Shown here: piece by piece, positions 21,982-34,480 of the stretch | Layout: each line of letters opens with the position of its first letter | Numbering within the stretch: the first letter of the stretch is position 1 | NCBI GenBank assembly: GCA_038373885.1 | Contig: JAWZYV010017493.1 | Span: 1,639,911 to 1,703,910, forward strand | Source of the DNA: Cheiracanthium punctorium | Lineage: Eukaryota > Arthropoda > Arachnida > Araneae > Cheiracanthiidae | Direction: 5' to 3' | DNA length: 64,000 bases | Notes under the pieces: generated by a model | What the model was told of the DNA's origin: nothing | The model's database searches: none | What the model saw: only the letters and a program-made list of their open reading frames with translations | Program-made: the position numbers and the translations under genes

Positions 21982-21987
21982 ATTAAA
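21982..21987 (+). promoter_or_regulatory. Candidate poly(A) signal ATTAAA for HDAC6
   Basis: ATTAAA occurs about 190 nt after the HDAC6 stop codon, a normal 3' UTR distance. No AATAAA is nearer. Chance occurrence is likely in this base composition. Confidence 0.3.
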
Positions 21988-22180
21988 TTTTGTGAACAGA
22001 TCTTAAGGGGAAAAAATTAAAGAAATCATAATTTAAAACATTATTTGTGGTTTTTTCTTTTTTCTAATTTGTAATGGAAAATATTACATAAATTATGTTA
22101 TTTGTTGTTTACATATCTTTGCATGCTAGAAAAAGGGGACTACTCTGTTTTGTGTGTTATTCCCAAAGTAGCACAAACTG

Positions 22181-22450
22181 CAGGGGTCGATTCAGATGAA
22201 AATGAGGTCAGTTTTGTGGCCCCTTCTCAAAAGTGCAATGTATGAACACGGTCTCCGCACAAAATTACAATTGATTAAAACGGCCCCTTCACAAAAATAC
22301 AATTGATTAAAATGGCACTTCATTGGCATTTTATCCAAAATTTTAATCTATTTTATCAATTATTTTAACAAAAAAGGTGACTTTAATTAAAAATTGGTAT
22401 GAAAATCCACAAAAATGGGACCCTGAAATAAATTCCTGGATCGACCCTTG
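22181..22450. mobile_element. MITE, 270 bp (same family as 14502-14805)
   Basis: The left end CAGGGGTCGATTCAG and the right end, in reverse complement CAAGGGTCGATCCAGGAATT, are inverted repeats. AACTG stands directly outside both ends. Internal GGCCCCTTCACAAAA units match, in reverse complement, the GTGAAGGGGCC units of the 14.5-kb copy. Confidence 0.65.
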
Positions 22451-23165
22451 AACTGTGTTTCATGGCAGCAGGTGCTGCAGATTATTTTACAGCTTACATA
22501 TTAATCTAGCAGAGATTATATCAGCGGCTCCCAATCTGTGAGGCATGTCCCCCTTGGGGCCACAGAGCATTTGCATGGAGGACATGAGAAAAACAGCTAA
22601 AGAGCAAGCAGTAATCCATGTTCAAAAAATCATCTTGTTTATTCTTACTTCAAAACATTTTTTTTTTTTCTTCTTCTTAAAATGTTTATTTGAACTTTAC
22701 TGATAATATTATTTTGTAGAAAAGGCGACTAAATGCTCATTAATGAAGAATCAAACACTATGTTTGTTGAGAGGAATGTGAAAGAGGGGGCATCATTCCA
22801 AGTTATCCTTTGTTGGGGAAGCACAATGTTAAAAGATTGGGAATCACTGAGTTTTATAGGCATTAGTTAGAGTTGCAGATAAATTTTCGTTTGTGATCCT
22901 GGTGCTGCAGATTGATATTAAAAAATTTGGTACTTGTGGATTATAGCTGTCACTAAAATTCAGTTGCCAACATATTGGTGGTGAAATCTTGTGAAAATGT
23001 TTTAGTTCTAAACCATAGCTGTGCTTTTGATGTAATCCTTAAATCACCAAGCTCAGTGGCTGCTAGAATCCACAAGTACCGAAAATTTTGCTACTGGGAT
23101 TTTTCTGCTGATAAAAATATAAACTTCCCATTTTCTGCACAATTTACTAATCTTCCTCTCAAATA
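22451..23165. other. Non-coding interval
   Basis: There is no gene. The segment near 22521-22860 begins TCAGCGGCTCCCAATCTGTG and ends with CCCAATCTTTTAACATTG in reverse complement, so it may be a decayed hAT-like element; no target duplication was confirmed. Confidence 0.4.
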
Positions 23166-23486
23166 CAGTAGACCCCCCCCCCCTACTGCACGGGTCCATA
23201 CAGCATGGATCCCTAGAACACTGGAAAAAAATTGCGATTGTTTCCATACAACCGGTTAAAAGGGACTCATACAGCACAATAAAATGGGGCCAGTAATCTG
23301 ATTGTATTATGCTTTAGCTCCTAATTAATATAACTTTTGAATGGCAACATTAAATATCATTGTATTTCTAAGGAGTGTAAATAATTTTTCCAGCGAATAT
23401 ACTCACATCTTACACTCCAGGTAGAGTTTAGGTACTGATTCCTATAACACAGAATGTATCTACTGTGTTATAGGGGGGTTCTACAG
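23166..23486. mobile_element. pogo/mariner-like MITE, 321 bp
   Basis: The left end CAGTAGACCCCCC and the right end, in reverse complement CTGTAGAACCCCCC, are inverted repeats, with TA immediately outside each. CACGGGTCCAT, GGATCCCTAGAACA and AACACAGAATGTATCTAC are shared with the split copy at 12569-13897. There is no transposase. Confidence 0.75.
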
Positions 23487-23573
23487 TATACTTATAACAC
23501 TTTCTCTGTAGTCAGACTGCAGGGATGGACCATTTAAAATATTTAGGCTGGCCAAATAGATTTTTTTTTTAAA

Positions 23574-24605
23574 TTATTGTTTGGACGTACTGGGTCCGTG
23601 TGCAAATTGAAATTTTGACTGTTCTTTAATCATCTCATTGAAATTTTGATCCAATTTCAATGAATATTCATAAAAAGCTCTCAGGACTTCGTTGGTCACC
23701 TTATTCCTCACTTTGCTTTTACGGAGATTCATTGTTGAAAACACCTGTTCACATATGTGTGAAGATCCAAACATCAAGATAATTTTCTGAGCATGTTTTA
23801 TCAAATTGGGGAATTAAACTTCAGCTAACTTTTGTAGAAATCAAACATTGATGAATTGTCAAACAGCTGCTGTAGTATACTGTTGCATTGTAGTTCAACT
23901 ATTTCAAGTTGGTAGTCAGCTTCAATTTCCTCGCAATTTATAACGAATAGTGAAGGAAATATTTGTAAGTCACTGTCTACCCTTTTAAAATCTTCAAATC
24001 TTCTGTTGAACTCATTTTTCAAGTAATTTAGTTCACTAGCATAAAAATTAACTTTTTCAGTGGTCAGTTCAGCAACTGACTATTGCTTGCGAAAATGAGT
24101 GAGATTTCTTTGTGATATTTGTGTTGAAAACAAATGTAGCTTAAACTTGAACACCTTTATTTGGGCCATGCATAATCAAGAAGTATATTTTTGCCTTCGA
24201 TCTTTTATTTAATTGCATTAAGTATCCAAGCAAATCAGTAAAAAATTCGAAATTCGAAATCCATTGAGGATCACTCATTTTTAAATGATTGTCATCCAAC
24301 TTTGATTTATGTCACAAAAATTCTGTTATTTCATTTTTAAACTGACACAATTGTTCGAAAACTTGCCCATCACTTAGCCATCGGACCTTATTATGGTACA
24401 GCAAGTCTGAATAATTTGATTCTATAGATGTCAGGAATTCTTGAAATTGTCTGTGTATTAGTCCACAGGCTTGAATGGTATTGACGACTTGGCACCAATA
24501 TCAAGGACATGCTTTATTTGAAGCACAGCTTTACACACTTCTTGATGTATCACACATATGAAAGAATATCATTTTGTTGTCTGGATACTTTTCGTTGAAT
24601 ATGCT
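23574..24605 (-). pseudogene. Decayed hAT transposase-like gene (ZBED5/GTF2IRD2 type)
   Basis: Read on the minus strand, pieces in successive frames follow the order of a ZBED5/GTF2IRD2-type hAT protein: VIHQEVCKAVLQIKHVLDIG, then HRQFQEFLTSIESNYSDLLY with HNKVRWLSDGQVFEQLCQF, then DPQWISNFEFFTDLLGYLM, then EFNRRFEDFKRVDSD, and finally CEQVFSTMNLRKSKVRNKVT. The last is the C-terminal dimerisation block. At least one in-frame stop (near 24313) and several frameshifts separate the pieces, and the N-terminal BED finger was not found. It is a dead copy. Whether it descends from a transposon or a domesticated relative cannot be told here. Confidence 0.75.
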
Positions 24606-25640
24606 GACAAACCATGATGAGCTATACTTATCGTGCAACTAAAGTTACTGTTGAATTTGATAATAAATTAAATTTAAAAATTCAAATGTATTGAACCAGC
24701 ATTACTTTCATTATGTTGATATCATAGATCACAATCACATATTGATTACGATTGGAATTTTTTTATAAATGTCTTAGTCAGTGGGATTTCATTCTGATAA
24801 AGATTTAGTGTGCACATCGATCCAGTCAGTCTGTACAATAGGTCAGTGCTCTTCAACCTTTTTATCACCCCAGGAGCAGAATTATATTCAGTGTTCTGCA
24901 GCATAACTTTGAACAGTTGCAGATGTTCTGCAGGCATTTTGTCCAAGTCTGACAGATCACGGTAAAATGCAAATGAGGTATAAAAATTGTGCAAAAGGTG
25001 AAGAGAGAAGGCATAGCATAAAGGGCACGTCGCTTTAATTACTCTGCAGAACATATCATTTTGTATATTCTTTCTTTAAAAAGATGAAATGTTCTGCAAT
25101 GATTGTGATTGTTCTGCGACGGACGTCGCACTTTTACCCACTTTGTTCTTCTGGGTTTATCGCAGGTCGATGTGTTTAATATTTTTTACCACGTCCTGAT
25201 GGGGGGAGGGGGGGGGGGTTGATTGGTTATATTTTAGGTTATTTTAATTTAATAATTTTACTTCAATTGCATGCCTTCAAAATAAAGTACAGTTACACCA
25301 AAAAATGAATATTAAGTCATTTAACATTTTAACTTACTAGAATGCTAAATCACTGGAAACCCTGAATATTATAACTGCAATTTTAATTAATAATCTTGAA
25401 ATGTCTAATAAACTAATTTAAAATAGTTGCAGCCGTGCAGTGACCTAGTCACTAAACTCTGTTCCCATAAGAACATGGAAAGTGAAGCAGGGAGGAGATT
25501 AGGAGGGTGTACTCCTCTCGGATCGGCTGGACTGTTTGGAACCATGTGCACTAATGGGAGCTGGTTATACATAAAATCCATCTTGGCTCCAATGGCCTCC
25601 CTGTTCAAATGATACCTCTGGGAGGTGTCCATAGTGATCA
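24606..25640. other. Non-coding interval
   Basis: The word CAGTGCTCTTCAACCTTTTT at about 24844 resembles a hAT end. GC-richer sequence at 25470-25640 matches nothing known to me; its minus-strand frame of 94 codons has no recognisable domain. A G run lies near 25201-25219. Confidence 0.4.
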
Positions 25641-27715
25641 CAGGGTGCCCACTGGCTACTAAAAAGAGACTATTTGCTACTATAATCAAGAATAGGTGAC
25701 TATGGTGACTATTTACATGTAAAAACAGCTAAAAAGCAACTATTTTGAGGAAAATGGCAACTATTTTTCTAGGAGTAACAATGCAGTTTCTGTTTTTCAC
25801 CTGGAATGTTTCAGTTTAGGGCATGTAACCACGCTACTAACAACATGATAAACACAGAGATTATTGATAGCTCAACAATACCCACCCACAGATTTTGAGA
25901 AATATCTTGCAAGTACAGATAAGCTAGATTCATACCACTTGTGTTGTACCATTGTAGTTCACTACAGTAAAAGATGTGTTTTCATATTAAAAAAATTGAC
26001 AAAACTTCAAAATTCCAAAATCATAATGCAGCCAACTTTTGGAACGACACAGTGGTATGTCATTCACTTTGTTGCAGAAACTCTGCTGAATTGTCGGATC
26101 GTATTGGAGAGTATGCTTTAAAGTCTGGGGTTTTTAGATAGTTTCAGTAGCCAGTTGAGATGTCAGGACGAAACACAAACATTACTGCATTTAGAAACTT
26201 CTCAAACAATCTTCAAAGCACAGTTTACAGGAATTTACAAGCAGTAATTCTATAGATAACTAGTCATCAATCGGAGAAACTTCCTCAAATACTGCAATTT
26301 CAATTTAAAAGCAAAGCGACGGATAGTTAAAATCATTTAAAAACAGGTAAAAACACATTAAAATCCGTATGTAGCACTATCGGTGGCGGCCACCACCTTC
26401 TTCAGCATAGGTCTTGGTTCCAAATGGCCTGGTGGACTCTCCTGGGTGGAACGCCCTGCTGAGGAAGAGAACTGGCCATTTGGAACCAAGACCTATGCTG
26501 AAGAAGGTGGTGGCCGCCACCGATAGTGCTACATACGGATTTTAATGTGTTTTTACCTGTTTTTAAAAAATACTGCAATTTCTTTGCAGTAAATAAAGTT
26601 GTTCCATTTGCTAAAATATCAGAATACTTGAGCAGAACCCTTGACTGCTCCACAGCATACTACAATACTGAATTCATTAACAAATTTTAAAATACATCTA
26701 GGCAAAAGAGGCAAAACACGGTGCTTCTGGCATCCAAATTATGCAAAGCGATATGTTCTTAATAGCTAGTGTTTGGTAGAAAAGCCAATTCAAGATTGGG
26801 ATGACCTACTCACATATTTGTACTTTTTGGAGAGTTTTCTCAAAAGCTCTGGCAAAATCTATCTCTAGTAAATTCTCTATCATTTTTCTTACGCCATTTG
26901 TGTGATGCTAAATAAGTAAGTAAACATTGCAAGTCTCTTTTTAAAAAAATCATGTCAAATGTCACCAGTCTTAGCGATTTTGATTGGTGCAAAAAATAAA
27001 CCTCCAAAACTTAACCCAGCCAAGCGATACTTTCCAGCATTTAACAAGAACCCCCAATTCTGATGCTACCTATGTGGATATTAAATGTTCCTATTTTTCA
27101 TTGTAGCTAACCGATTTACATCCAACAAAGTGCAAAACTTAATTTTAGTACTAACACTATTAACTTTTATTAGTAGTAATGTATGCCTTGTGAAAATTAA
27201 TACACCTACTGCTTGTTTTGAAACTGTGTATTTTTTTCCCCATTTTTAAAAGGCATATTTTTTTAATTTCTAAAAAGTTTCATAACTTTTTATTTTGAGT
27301 ATTTTATTTTTTAATTCACATAATAATTCAATAAAAAGTTATGTTAACAATTCCATGATCTAAAATTCTATAATCTTCATGTTTATAGATATAGTTTCGA
27401 GAGAGTCTACCTTGTTTTGTTCTATGAAACTTCTGTATCTAAGGAAACTGAACTAAACTGCAAACATCATCTGCTACAGAGTAATATATAATGAATTTAA
27501 TCTTCACAAATATTGTATAAACTTCTTTCCGAAAACAAAAATGTGTATTTAACATTTTTCAAACTTTGATTAGAAGATTTCAGTCTGTTTAGATTGTTAA
27601 AAAGGATACTATTTTTACCATAAAGGCTACTATTTTGTAACCTGATGACTACTATTTTGTACCCTGAAGGCTACTAAAGCAACTATTTCTGTGGCTGTGC
27701 AGTGGTGGGCACCCT
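25641..27715. mobile_element. hAT-like TIR element, 2.08 kb
   Basis: The left end CAGGGTGCCCACTGGCTACT and the right end, in reverse complement CAGGGTGCCCACCACTGCAC, share an exact 12-bp start. Subterminal GGCTACTATTTTG-like words recur near both ends. GTGATC occurs at both borders, though its register leaves the exact duplication length unresolved. I find no transposase. It contains the perfect inverted repeat at 26336-26567. Confidence 0.65.
26336..26567. repeat. Perfect 94-bp inverted repeat with 44-bp spacer
   Basis: Bases 26336-26429 and 26474-26567 are exact reverse complements. The arms include the GC-rich word CGGTGGCGGCCACCACC. The spacer (26430-26473) is unique. The word AATACTGCAATTTC occurs shortly before the left arm (about 26288) and directly after the right arm (about 26570). 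Perfect identity implies recent formation, ongoing gene conversion, or a snap-back artefact. Confidence 0.9.
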
Positions 27716-29883
27716 GTGATCGGAAGATCGTCAAATTTTTACCAGATGAAGAGTTATCCTCCCATATCACTAACTGGCAGTAATGGACTGTATGGTGTTT
27801 TTGTCTTTGTAAACAGAGATTTTCAGGAGCGATCGTATTTGACCCATTAACTGGCATTCCTGTTCAGAGTATTTAAAGTTTGCAGAAACTGATTTGTCCA
27901 TACACTGCACGGGCATCGTTATTTTCTGCTTCCCTTTTTGGGTATGCATATATTTTTTCGTGGTACCCCAGTTTACAGAAAAACGATTTATCTTAGCCGG
28001 GATGTTGTTGTTCAAAAGAGGGACCATCTAAAAGATAATTGACTTGTCTTTCCTGGTCAGGCGCACCGATGGTCAAACGCTCTTCGCAAGAGGTCGCAGA
28101 AGGTCAGAAGAGTCATAAATTTCCTGTAATGGGTTTCGGCGCGATCTTGATCGCAATAAGGGGTCGGGTAGATATGCAAAAAGAAGTTCCACTGTATGTC
28201 TGTTTCCTTTTGAAAAGTTTTTATAAAAACGAGAACAAACATAACTTGTTTACCGATATATAAAACTAAATAGTATTATTTTCATATAAAAAAGGGAAAT
28301 CGAGGCTCATAGCAGAATGACACGATTAAATATGTATTAATTAATGAGAAATATAGCTACAAACCGTCCAGTTTTTAATGATTAAATCACCTTATATAAA
28401 TTGTGTCACATTCATGCTTTATTCACTTTCACAGTAACATAAGTTTAAAAAAAATAATTAAAAAAACTAATCTTTTAGCCATCTGTTTGGTTTTTCTAAT
28501 ATTACTTTGGCTTAGCTGTAAAATTAAATCTGAAAATTATTTTATTTTTAGCGATGTGTAACACTTTAAGCGCCTTTTTAAATATCTGATGCATTTTATT
28601 TTAATTCTTTTAATAAATATTAAATGCTTCCAGATAAGTCATCATTATACTTCTTATCCGTTTTTTGTATAACTTCCCTCACACACACGCACAAAAAACC
28701 CTAAATAAATAAATAAAAATAGAAAATTAATGGAGTTAAAAAAAGCCTCTTTTGAACTTTAGTATTGTTATAATTATTTCTATTGATATCAAAATACAAC
28801 AGAATTTTACAATAGCATTTTAAATAGTATCTTCACACTTACTTTGAGCCCATATAGGGGGCAGGTGGATGCTTGACGACCCCTCCCCCACTTTGCAAAT
28901 TCAAGAGCCTCATTAAAAGCAAATCAAAGTAAGTTTTTGTCCACTATTTAAAAAAATCAGGGGCCGACCCATAAAAAATTCTGCAGGGGGAGGGGTCACA
29001 ACTGTTTTTACTCCTTTCTCTTATAAAAGCATTTCAATTTACAAAAGAATCTTTTATAGTCTACATTTGATTTGTCATGTGAGTGCACGTACTCCCCCCA
29101 TGCCCCTATGAAAATTAGAATTATGTGTGTGTTTGGGGGGGGGGGCATTTTTTCCGGGTGTCGTCGTTTTTTCCTACATTCGTAATAGATAATAGTACAT
29201 AAAGTAAATACGGAGAGATCATTTTAATAAACAAATTTATTTATTTATCAATTATTGGGTAAGAAAAAATAGATTTCACCAGTAATTGACTCTTATGTTA
29301 GTTATTGGTGTTTTAGCCAAGTTCATGATAATTGCATACAATTTCTAGTAAATGCAGAAAATAGCTATTGAGATGGTTACCTTTAGATAAGTTTTAATAT
29401 ACAAGGTATCCCAAACAGGTCACGCTTTAATTCTTTACATAATAGAACCTTTTATCAAATGTTGCTATCTAGTAAGAATTTAGGAATTTATCTTCATTTT
29501 TTGCAACTTTTTTTTTTAATCTCCAGAGGTTCTAGGTATCAAAATTTGAAATTTTAAACATTGTGCTAAAAATATTGTGATTCTCAGTAGTTAGCTTAAT
29601 GCTGAAATTAAGATAAATTCATTATCAACCTGTTTCTATTTAAAGCATATTTCTTTTTAGAAATTACTTTAAATTGAATTGTATCAAATAATTAGATGAA
29701 GTTACCTTAGATTAGTATGTAATGCAGATTTCCAAAAAGCCTGACTTATCGTCAGCATTATAGGAGTACAAAGAATGGAAGTAGGTTATTGGAAAAAATA
29801 TTGAAAGCAACGATTTAACTTCTGTCTATTGTTAAATGATTCCATGTTAGATGGTAAGTGCTGAGTGAAATTCTCAATAGAGA
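27716..29883. other. Non-coding interval with an unidentified GC-richer block
   Basis: The block at about 27735-28260 has higher GC than its surroundings and short open frames on both strands (up to 85 codons), but I recognise no domain. It may be the unoccupied-side continuation of the sequence at 25470-25640, split by the element at 25641-27715. The rest, 28260-29880, is AT-rich without genes, apart from a CAGGGGCCGACCC repeat end near 28960. Confidence 0.4.
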
Positions 29884-30065
29884 GAGAGTCTTATTATCGC
29901 AAGGGCAAATCGAGACTTTGCCCAGGGCCCCTTCTTTGAAATGTTGTTCCGAAATATTCTTTTTTATATCAAAATTTTATTTAAAAAAATAAGGCAAAAA
30001 TCATAGATGGGGGCCCCCCAAATTCATCAGTGCCCGGGGCCCCTGTTGGTCATAATCAAGCCCTG
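29884..30065. mobile_element. Non-autonomous hAT-like element, 182 bp
   Basis: It is flanked by AATAGAGA on both sides (29876-29883 and 30066-30073), an exact 8-bp duplication. The left end GAGAGTCTTATTATCGCAAG and the right end, in reverse complement CAGGGCTTGATTATGACCAA, are diverged inverted repeats. GGGCCCC blocks lie inside both ends. Confidence 0.7.
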
Positions 30066-30339
30066 AATAGAGAAGGTATTTGTATTCAAACTTACGTTTT
30101 GTTTTAGTGGAAAAGTTTTGAATGTCAAGAGGTCATTCCTCTCCTATAACTAAATTTTGTTTGATTCACTACGGATATCTAAATATTATGCCTCCAGAAA
30201 ACTCAAAAGTTTCAGAAAACCTAAAACGGCAAATAAACATTTAAAAAATCCAATAATTTTTTAAAAATTAAATAGCTAACTAATATACGCCGGACGCCTT
30301 ATAGTGATTCCTTTAAAAAAAATACAATTTTGCAAAGTT

Positions 30340-30990
30340 TTAAAATTTATTAACTCAATATAAAATAAAATCGGGCATTTATTGTTTTAGTTGTTACTGA
30401 TCATAATGTTACTAAATTTCATTCTACTCTCTAAAGCTGTTTTTGAGGGATACGAGAACAAACATTTACACGATTTTTACAAAATCTCAAAATATTTGAA
30501 ATATTTGAAACAATTTTGGCATCTATAGTTAACAGATAAACTTGCCACATAAAATAATCTCAAATTTCATTCTGTTCCATTACAATTTTTCAGGAATGGA
30601 ACAAACATTTCTCTATTTTCGCAAAATTTTAAAATCTGTAAAAAAATCAAAATACTTTGACACCTATAGTTTAAGTGACAACCTATGTGATTATGGTAAT
30701 TTTTTTTCATTCCCTTCAAAGGTTTATATGTGATAGACAAATATTTACACATTTTAAATAATTTTTTTTGAAAAACTAATCCAAATTTTCACGGCTATAG
30801 TTTACATATTATGTCACCAAATTTCTTTTCGTTCGCTTTAGTCGTTCTTACATGATGTGTGAATAAAAAATTGCGCATTTTTTAAGAAGATTTTCAAAAA
30901 ATCTAAAAATCCAATAAAACTTAAAAAAATTCGTTGCCTATAGTTTAAGTTGAGTGACCACCTATCATGCCAGTAATTTGCATTTCAGTT
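30340..30990. repeat. Diverged ~120-155-bp tandem repeat, second locus
   Basis: The landmark AAATTTCATTCT and its variants recur near 30414, 30562, 30699, 30819 and 30974. They are accompanied by ACAAACATTTA, AAAATCTCAAAAT, CTATAGTTTAAGT and ACCACCTATCATG blocks. These are the monomers seen at 12190-12568 and 13898-14335, about 16 kb away. Confidence 0.65.
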
Positions 30991-31969
30991 TATGGTGTTT
31001 TGTATCCAGACCCATGTATTTTCATGAAAAGTAAGAGCAAAAATAATTAGTATTTAAAAAACATCTGGAGATTCCTTCACTTTAGTATTCACTGTATATG
31101 GAATCTTGAGACATACTCTTTGACAGAAAAACTGTATTTGCCTTCAAATTAAAAAATTCAGTACTCTATGGTCGAATTTGGACCACTGGCAGACAAGTAT
31201 AAAATTACTAACTTACCAAATGTTTCCAGATTACCTGCCGTATTTTGAATAATCTTTTGGTCAGTTGCACACAAAATAGAGGCATTTTTCTGTTTCTAGT
31301 AATATTTTTATACACATAAATGAAGATCAAATACATGATTAAGAATTTTATGGTTTGAAAATATTTTGATGATTTTTCTGCTTCAAAACAGGGAGTGCGT
31401 TTAATATGTGAGGGAGACTATTACGCGAGTAAACACGATAATCAAGTTGATATAAATTTTCATTGGTGAAGACAATATTTCTGTTGCTAAAGTATAGAAC
31501 CTGATAGTTCAATAGTAAAGATATGGGATCACTAACCGAACGGTCGCGGGAACGATTCCGAACATACCACCGAAAACATCTAATCGTTAATCGGTAAATG
31601 TGCTCGTTAAACTCGGTGAACAAACGTTCTAGAACGAAGAAACATTGAACGGTGAAGGAAGTGTAAAATCCAAAAAATGTAGTACAGCAAACCAATGAGC
31701 AAAACAGACTTACACAGATAAAGAGTACGAACGGAAAATAAAATAAATACATAAATAATTTTTTTTAAATGTATAATACTGTTTTCAGTATATGAAATGA
31801 AGTAAAAAAGCAATAATAGTAACAGTAGGTAATAAAAAAAATTATTATTTATATGTAATTAATTAACTTATTAGTGTGTATACTACTCGATAATACATTT
31901 GTAACTATGCACTTAATATGGCTTATATCTGGATCAGTAAGTTTTTTAAAAAAACAACCTAAAAAGAAA

Positions 31970-32070
31970 AACGAACCAGTGATCAACAAATCTTGTGATC
32001 ACTGGTTCAATGATCACAAGTTCACAAGATCACTGGTTCAATGATCACGAACCAGTGATCAACAAATAAA
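31970..32070. repeat. GATCACTGGTTCA inverted and direct repeats
   Basis: GATCACTGGTTCAATGATCAC occurs twice within 100 bases, and its complement GAACCAGTGATCAACAAAT occurs at both edges. The whole patch can fold into alternative hairpins. It directly precedes a T36 run. Confidence 0.75.

Positions 32071-32072
<2 letters not shown>

Positions 32073-32108
<36 letters not shown>
32073..32108. repeat. T36 homopolymer
   Basis: This is an uninterrupted run of 36 T following the GATCAC repeat patch. Confidence 0.85.
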
Positions 32109-32109
<1 letters not shown>

Positions 32110-34480
32110 TATAAAGTACATAAATATATATTTTATAGTATATTTGTACATTTTACATAGTTTTTTAAGCTTTATTAATAACTATCATCCCCCCATAAAT
32201 TTCTTGAATTTTAATCCCCATCTTCTCCATCCAAAAATTCTTATTTGGACTTACAAAATTACTTAGACATACAGGATATATTAATGATTTTAAAAATCTG
32301 CCAGGATTTTTATATTTTAGAGCCATTTTATAAAGATATGTTATTAGCCTTAAATCTATTGGTACTTAAATATGCCATTTTCAAAAATCGCTAACTACTT
32401 TCCACGTCTTGATTGAATAAATTGAACTGCCATTTCTAACGTCTAACTTCTCGGTATGGAATGGAGTTCTGGAACCAAGACTTATTATCCTTTTTACAAA
32501 CAAGAGCACAGTTGAGGTTATATGAATTCTGACTGGTCAAGATGATACCTAGATAAGAATCTTTGAAAGGGGGCCATAAAACCTTTCTTTTTCCTCTCTC
32601 CCAACCGACTTCCACGAAATTTTCCCATACTCGACTAATACTGTGTAATAGAGGTCAGTTGAAAGACACTAGTTCTTAAGAGTTGTAATAGCCATAGTCT
32701 GCATTCTGTTCTGAACAAGTGTTCAAAGTTTGTTATTCTAGAACTTCCAAATTTTATGTGCCATAAAAATATTTTGTTAGCAAGATTTAACAAAACTAGT
32801 ACAATTTTCACACTGAGGACGAATAATAGATTTTTTAGCTTAAAACTCTGTCAGATGTTCACTCTGTAAATGACATTAAATTAAATAAAATTAAGAAAAA
32901 TTAAAAATTTTAGTCAAAATAAACATTGTAGTTTTCTTATTGATTGTCCAATATGTAATAAAAATAATAAATTCCTATAACATTGAAATAATAAATACAA
33001 TTGCTCGATGAATTAATTATGTAAATGTCCACTCTGGTATCAGACAGTACAATTTAGTTTGATTAAAATGAAGAACGATCAGCAATCTTTTTAGTTGAAA
33101 GTGCCACGGTATGCATAAGTTATATAGAAAATTCTCATCGTTCAGTTAATTGTAAGGCGCCCGTTAAAAATGATGAATGTATATAACAAATACTCAATTT
33201 AATACTCACGGAAGATTTATTAACAAGGTATATTGTGCTTTAAAGCCATTATCGTAACAAATCTTCTGATAAACACGTTACTTATTTAAATTTCCCATAG
33301 TTCAGCAGAAGAACATAGTTTATGTATTTTAATCACGTTAAAAATGTCAAACTATGTTATCTGAAGGAAATATTTAAGCATCGCTCAAGTTGCAAATTTA
33401 CTTTCAATATGACGTTAATTATCTGAAAGTTTATAAATCTTACGTGATTCTTTACGACGACAAGGTTAATTCAATTAGTATACTTGAATAGTACACCCGT
33501 CTTTTTTTTTTTTTTTCTAAAGGAATAATATATTAAAACGATTTTGGAAAAAAAAAAAAAAAAGATTTTGTAAATGCACGTTTAGAATGTTTTAGAGTCT
33601 GACTTCTTCCTTTTTTTTTTTTTTTCAAAAACCACCCATAAATTTCTTGAATTTTAAAAGCACAGACTAATTTCAGCTTACAAAATTTGTCTCCCCCCCC
33701 CTCGAATAAAAAGCATGTGTTATTACTAAATCAATATATGACTCAAGACAATATTGTTTTTTTCTCTTAGATTTTTGGATAAGGAAGTGAATTTCCTTTG
33801 TAATCTAAATTTCCAAATATGAATGATTTTGAATAGACTTCTTAATGAAGCGTACACCGATGTATTTTAGCGGTAATACAGTTTCTATGGAATTCTGGAC
33901 TAATCAAGAAATGGTTTGGATTTAAGGCAAGATAAAAACACTTATTTTTCTTAGAGAATTTGCCGCAAATTAACTCATGAGCATTTTTTGTAAAGGAGGG
34001 AACTTTTTCTAAACTGCGCAGAAAGGAAATATAGTGTAAAAATGATAGCAAAATTAATATCATGGTGCTTTCAAGCATTTATTTTCAAAACGAAATTTAT
34101 TTAATAAAATGAATGTCAATTATACATGACAAATTAATCCTCTCATGTATTTTTAAAGGACATGCATAATGCATTAAAAATAATGAAAAAAGTTTCCTCT
34201 ATACTTAGGATCAAGTTCATATATTGACTTTTTAGTAACCTTATTAAGGTTTGTATCTTCTAAAGAATATTATTAATGTTGATAAATACAACAAAAAAAA
34301 AATGCAGCTTGTAAACTCTAATGAAAATGTCCCCCTAACCAATTTTTTAATTAAAAAATTATTTTTTAACAATTTTCTGTCAAGATCTAAAAAAAAAGTC
34401 TTAGTTCTTGAGAACTGAAACACCTTACCACCTTACTCTAGACTAAATTTCAGTATATTTGTCCGAGTAATAATCACAGA
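32109..34480. other. AT-rich non-coding interval
   Basis: No gene is seen. The 22-mer beginning CCATAAATTTCTTGAATTTT occurs at 32192 and again at 33636, both times shortly after a T run and followed by a CTTACAAAAT word. These are therefore two fragments of one interspersed repeat. Confidence 0.5.

Noticed and set aside
26402..26653. 83-codon minus-strand frame
   Set aside because: It lies across the perfect inverted repeat at 26336-26567 and has no domain.
31348..31752. 134-codon minus-strand frame with an ATG and a hydrophobic N-terminus
   Set aside because: The N-terminus is Phe/Leu/Cys-rich, as expected of translated AT-rich DNA. The rest lies in CGTTC/GAACG inverted-repeat sequence, and no domain or splice context supports it.
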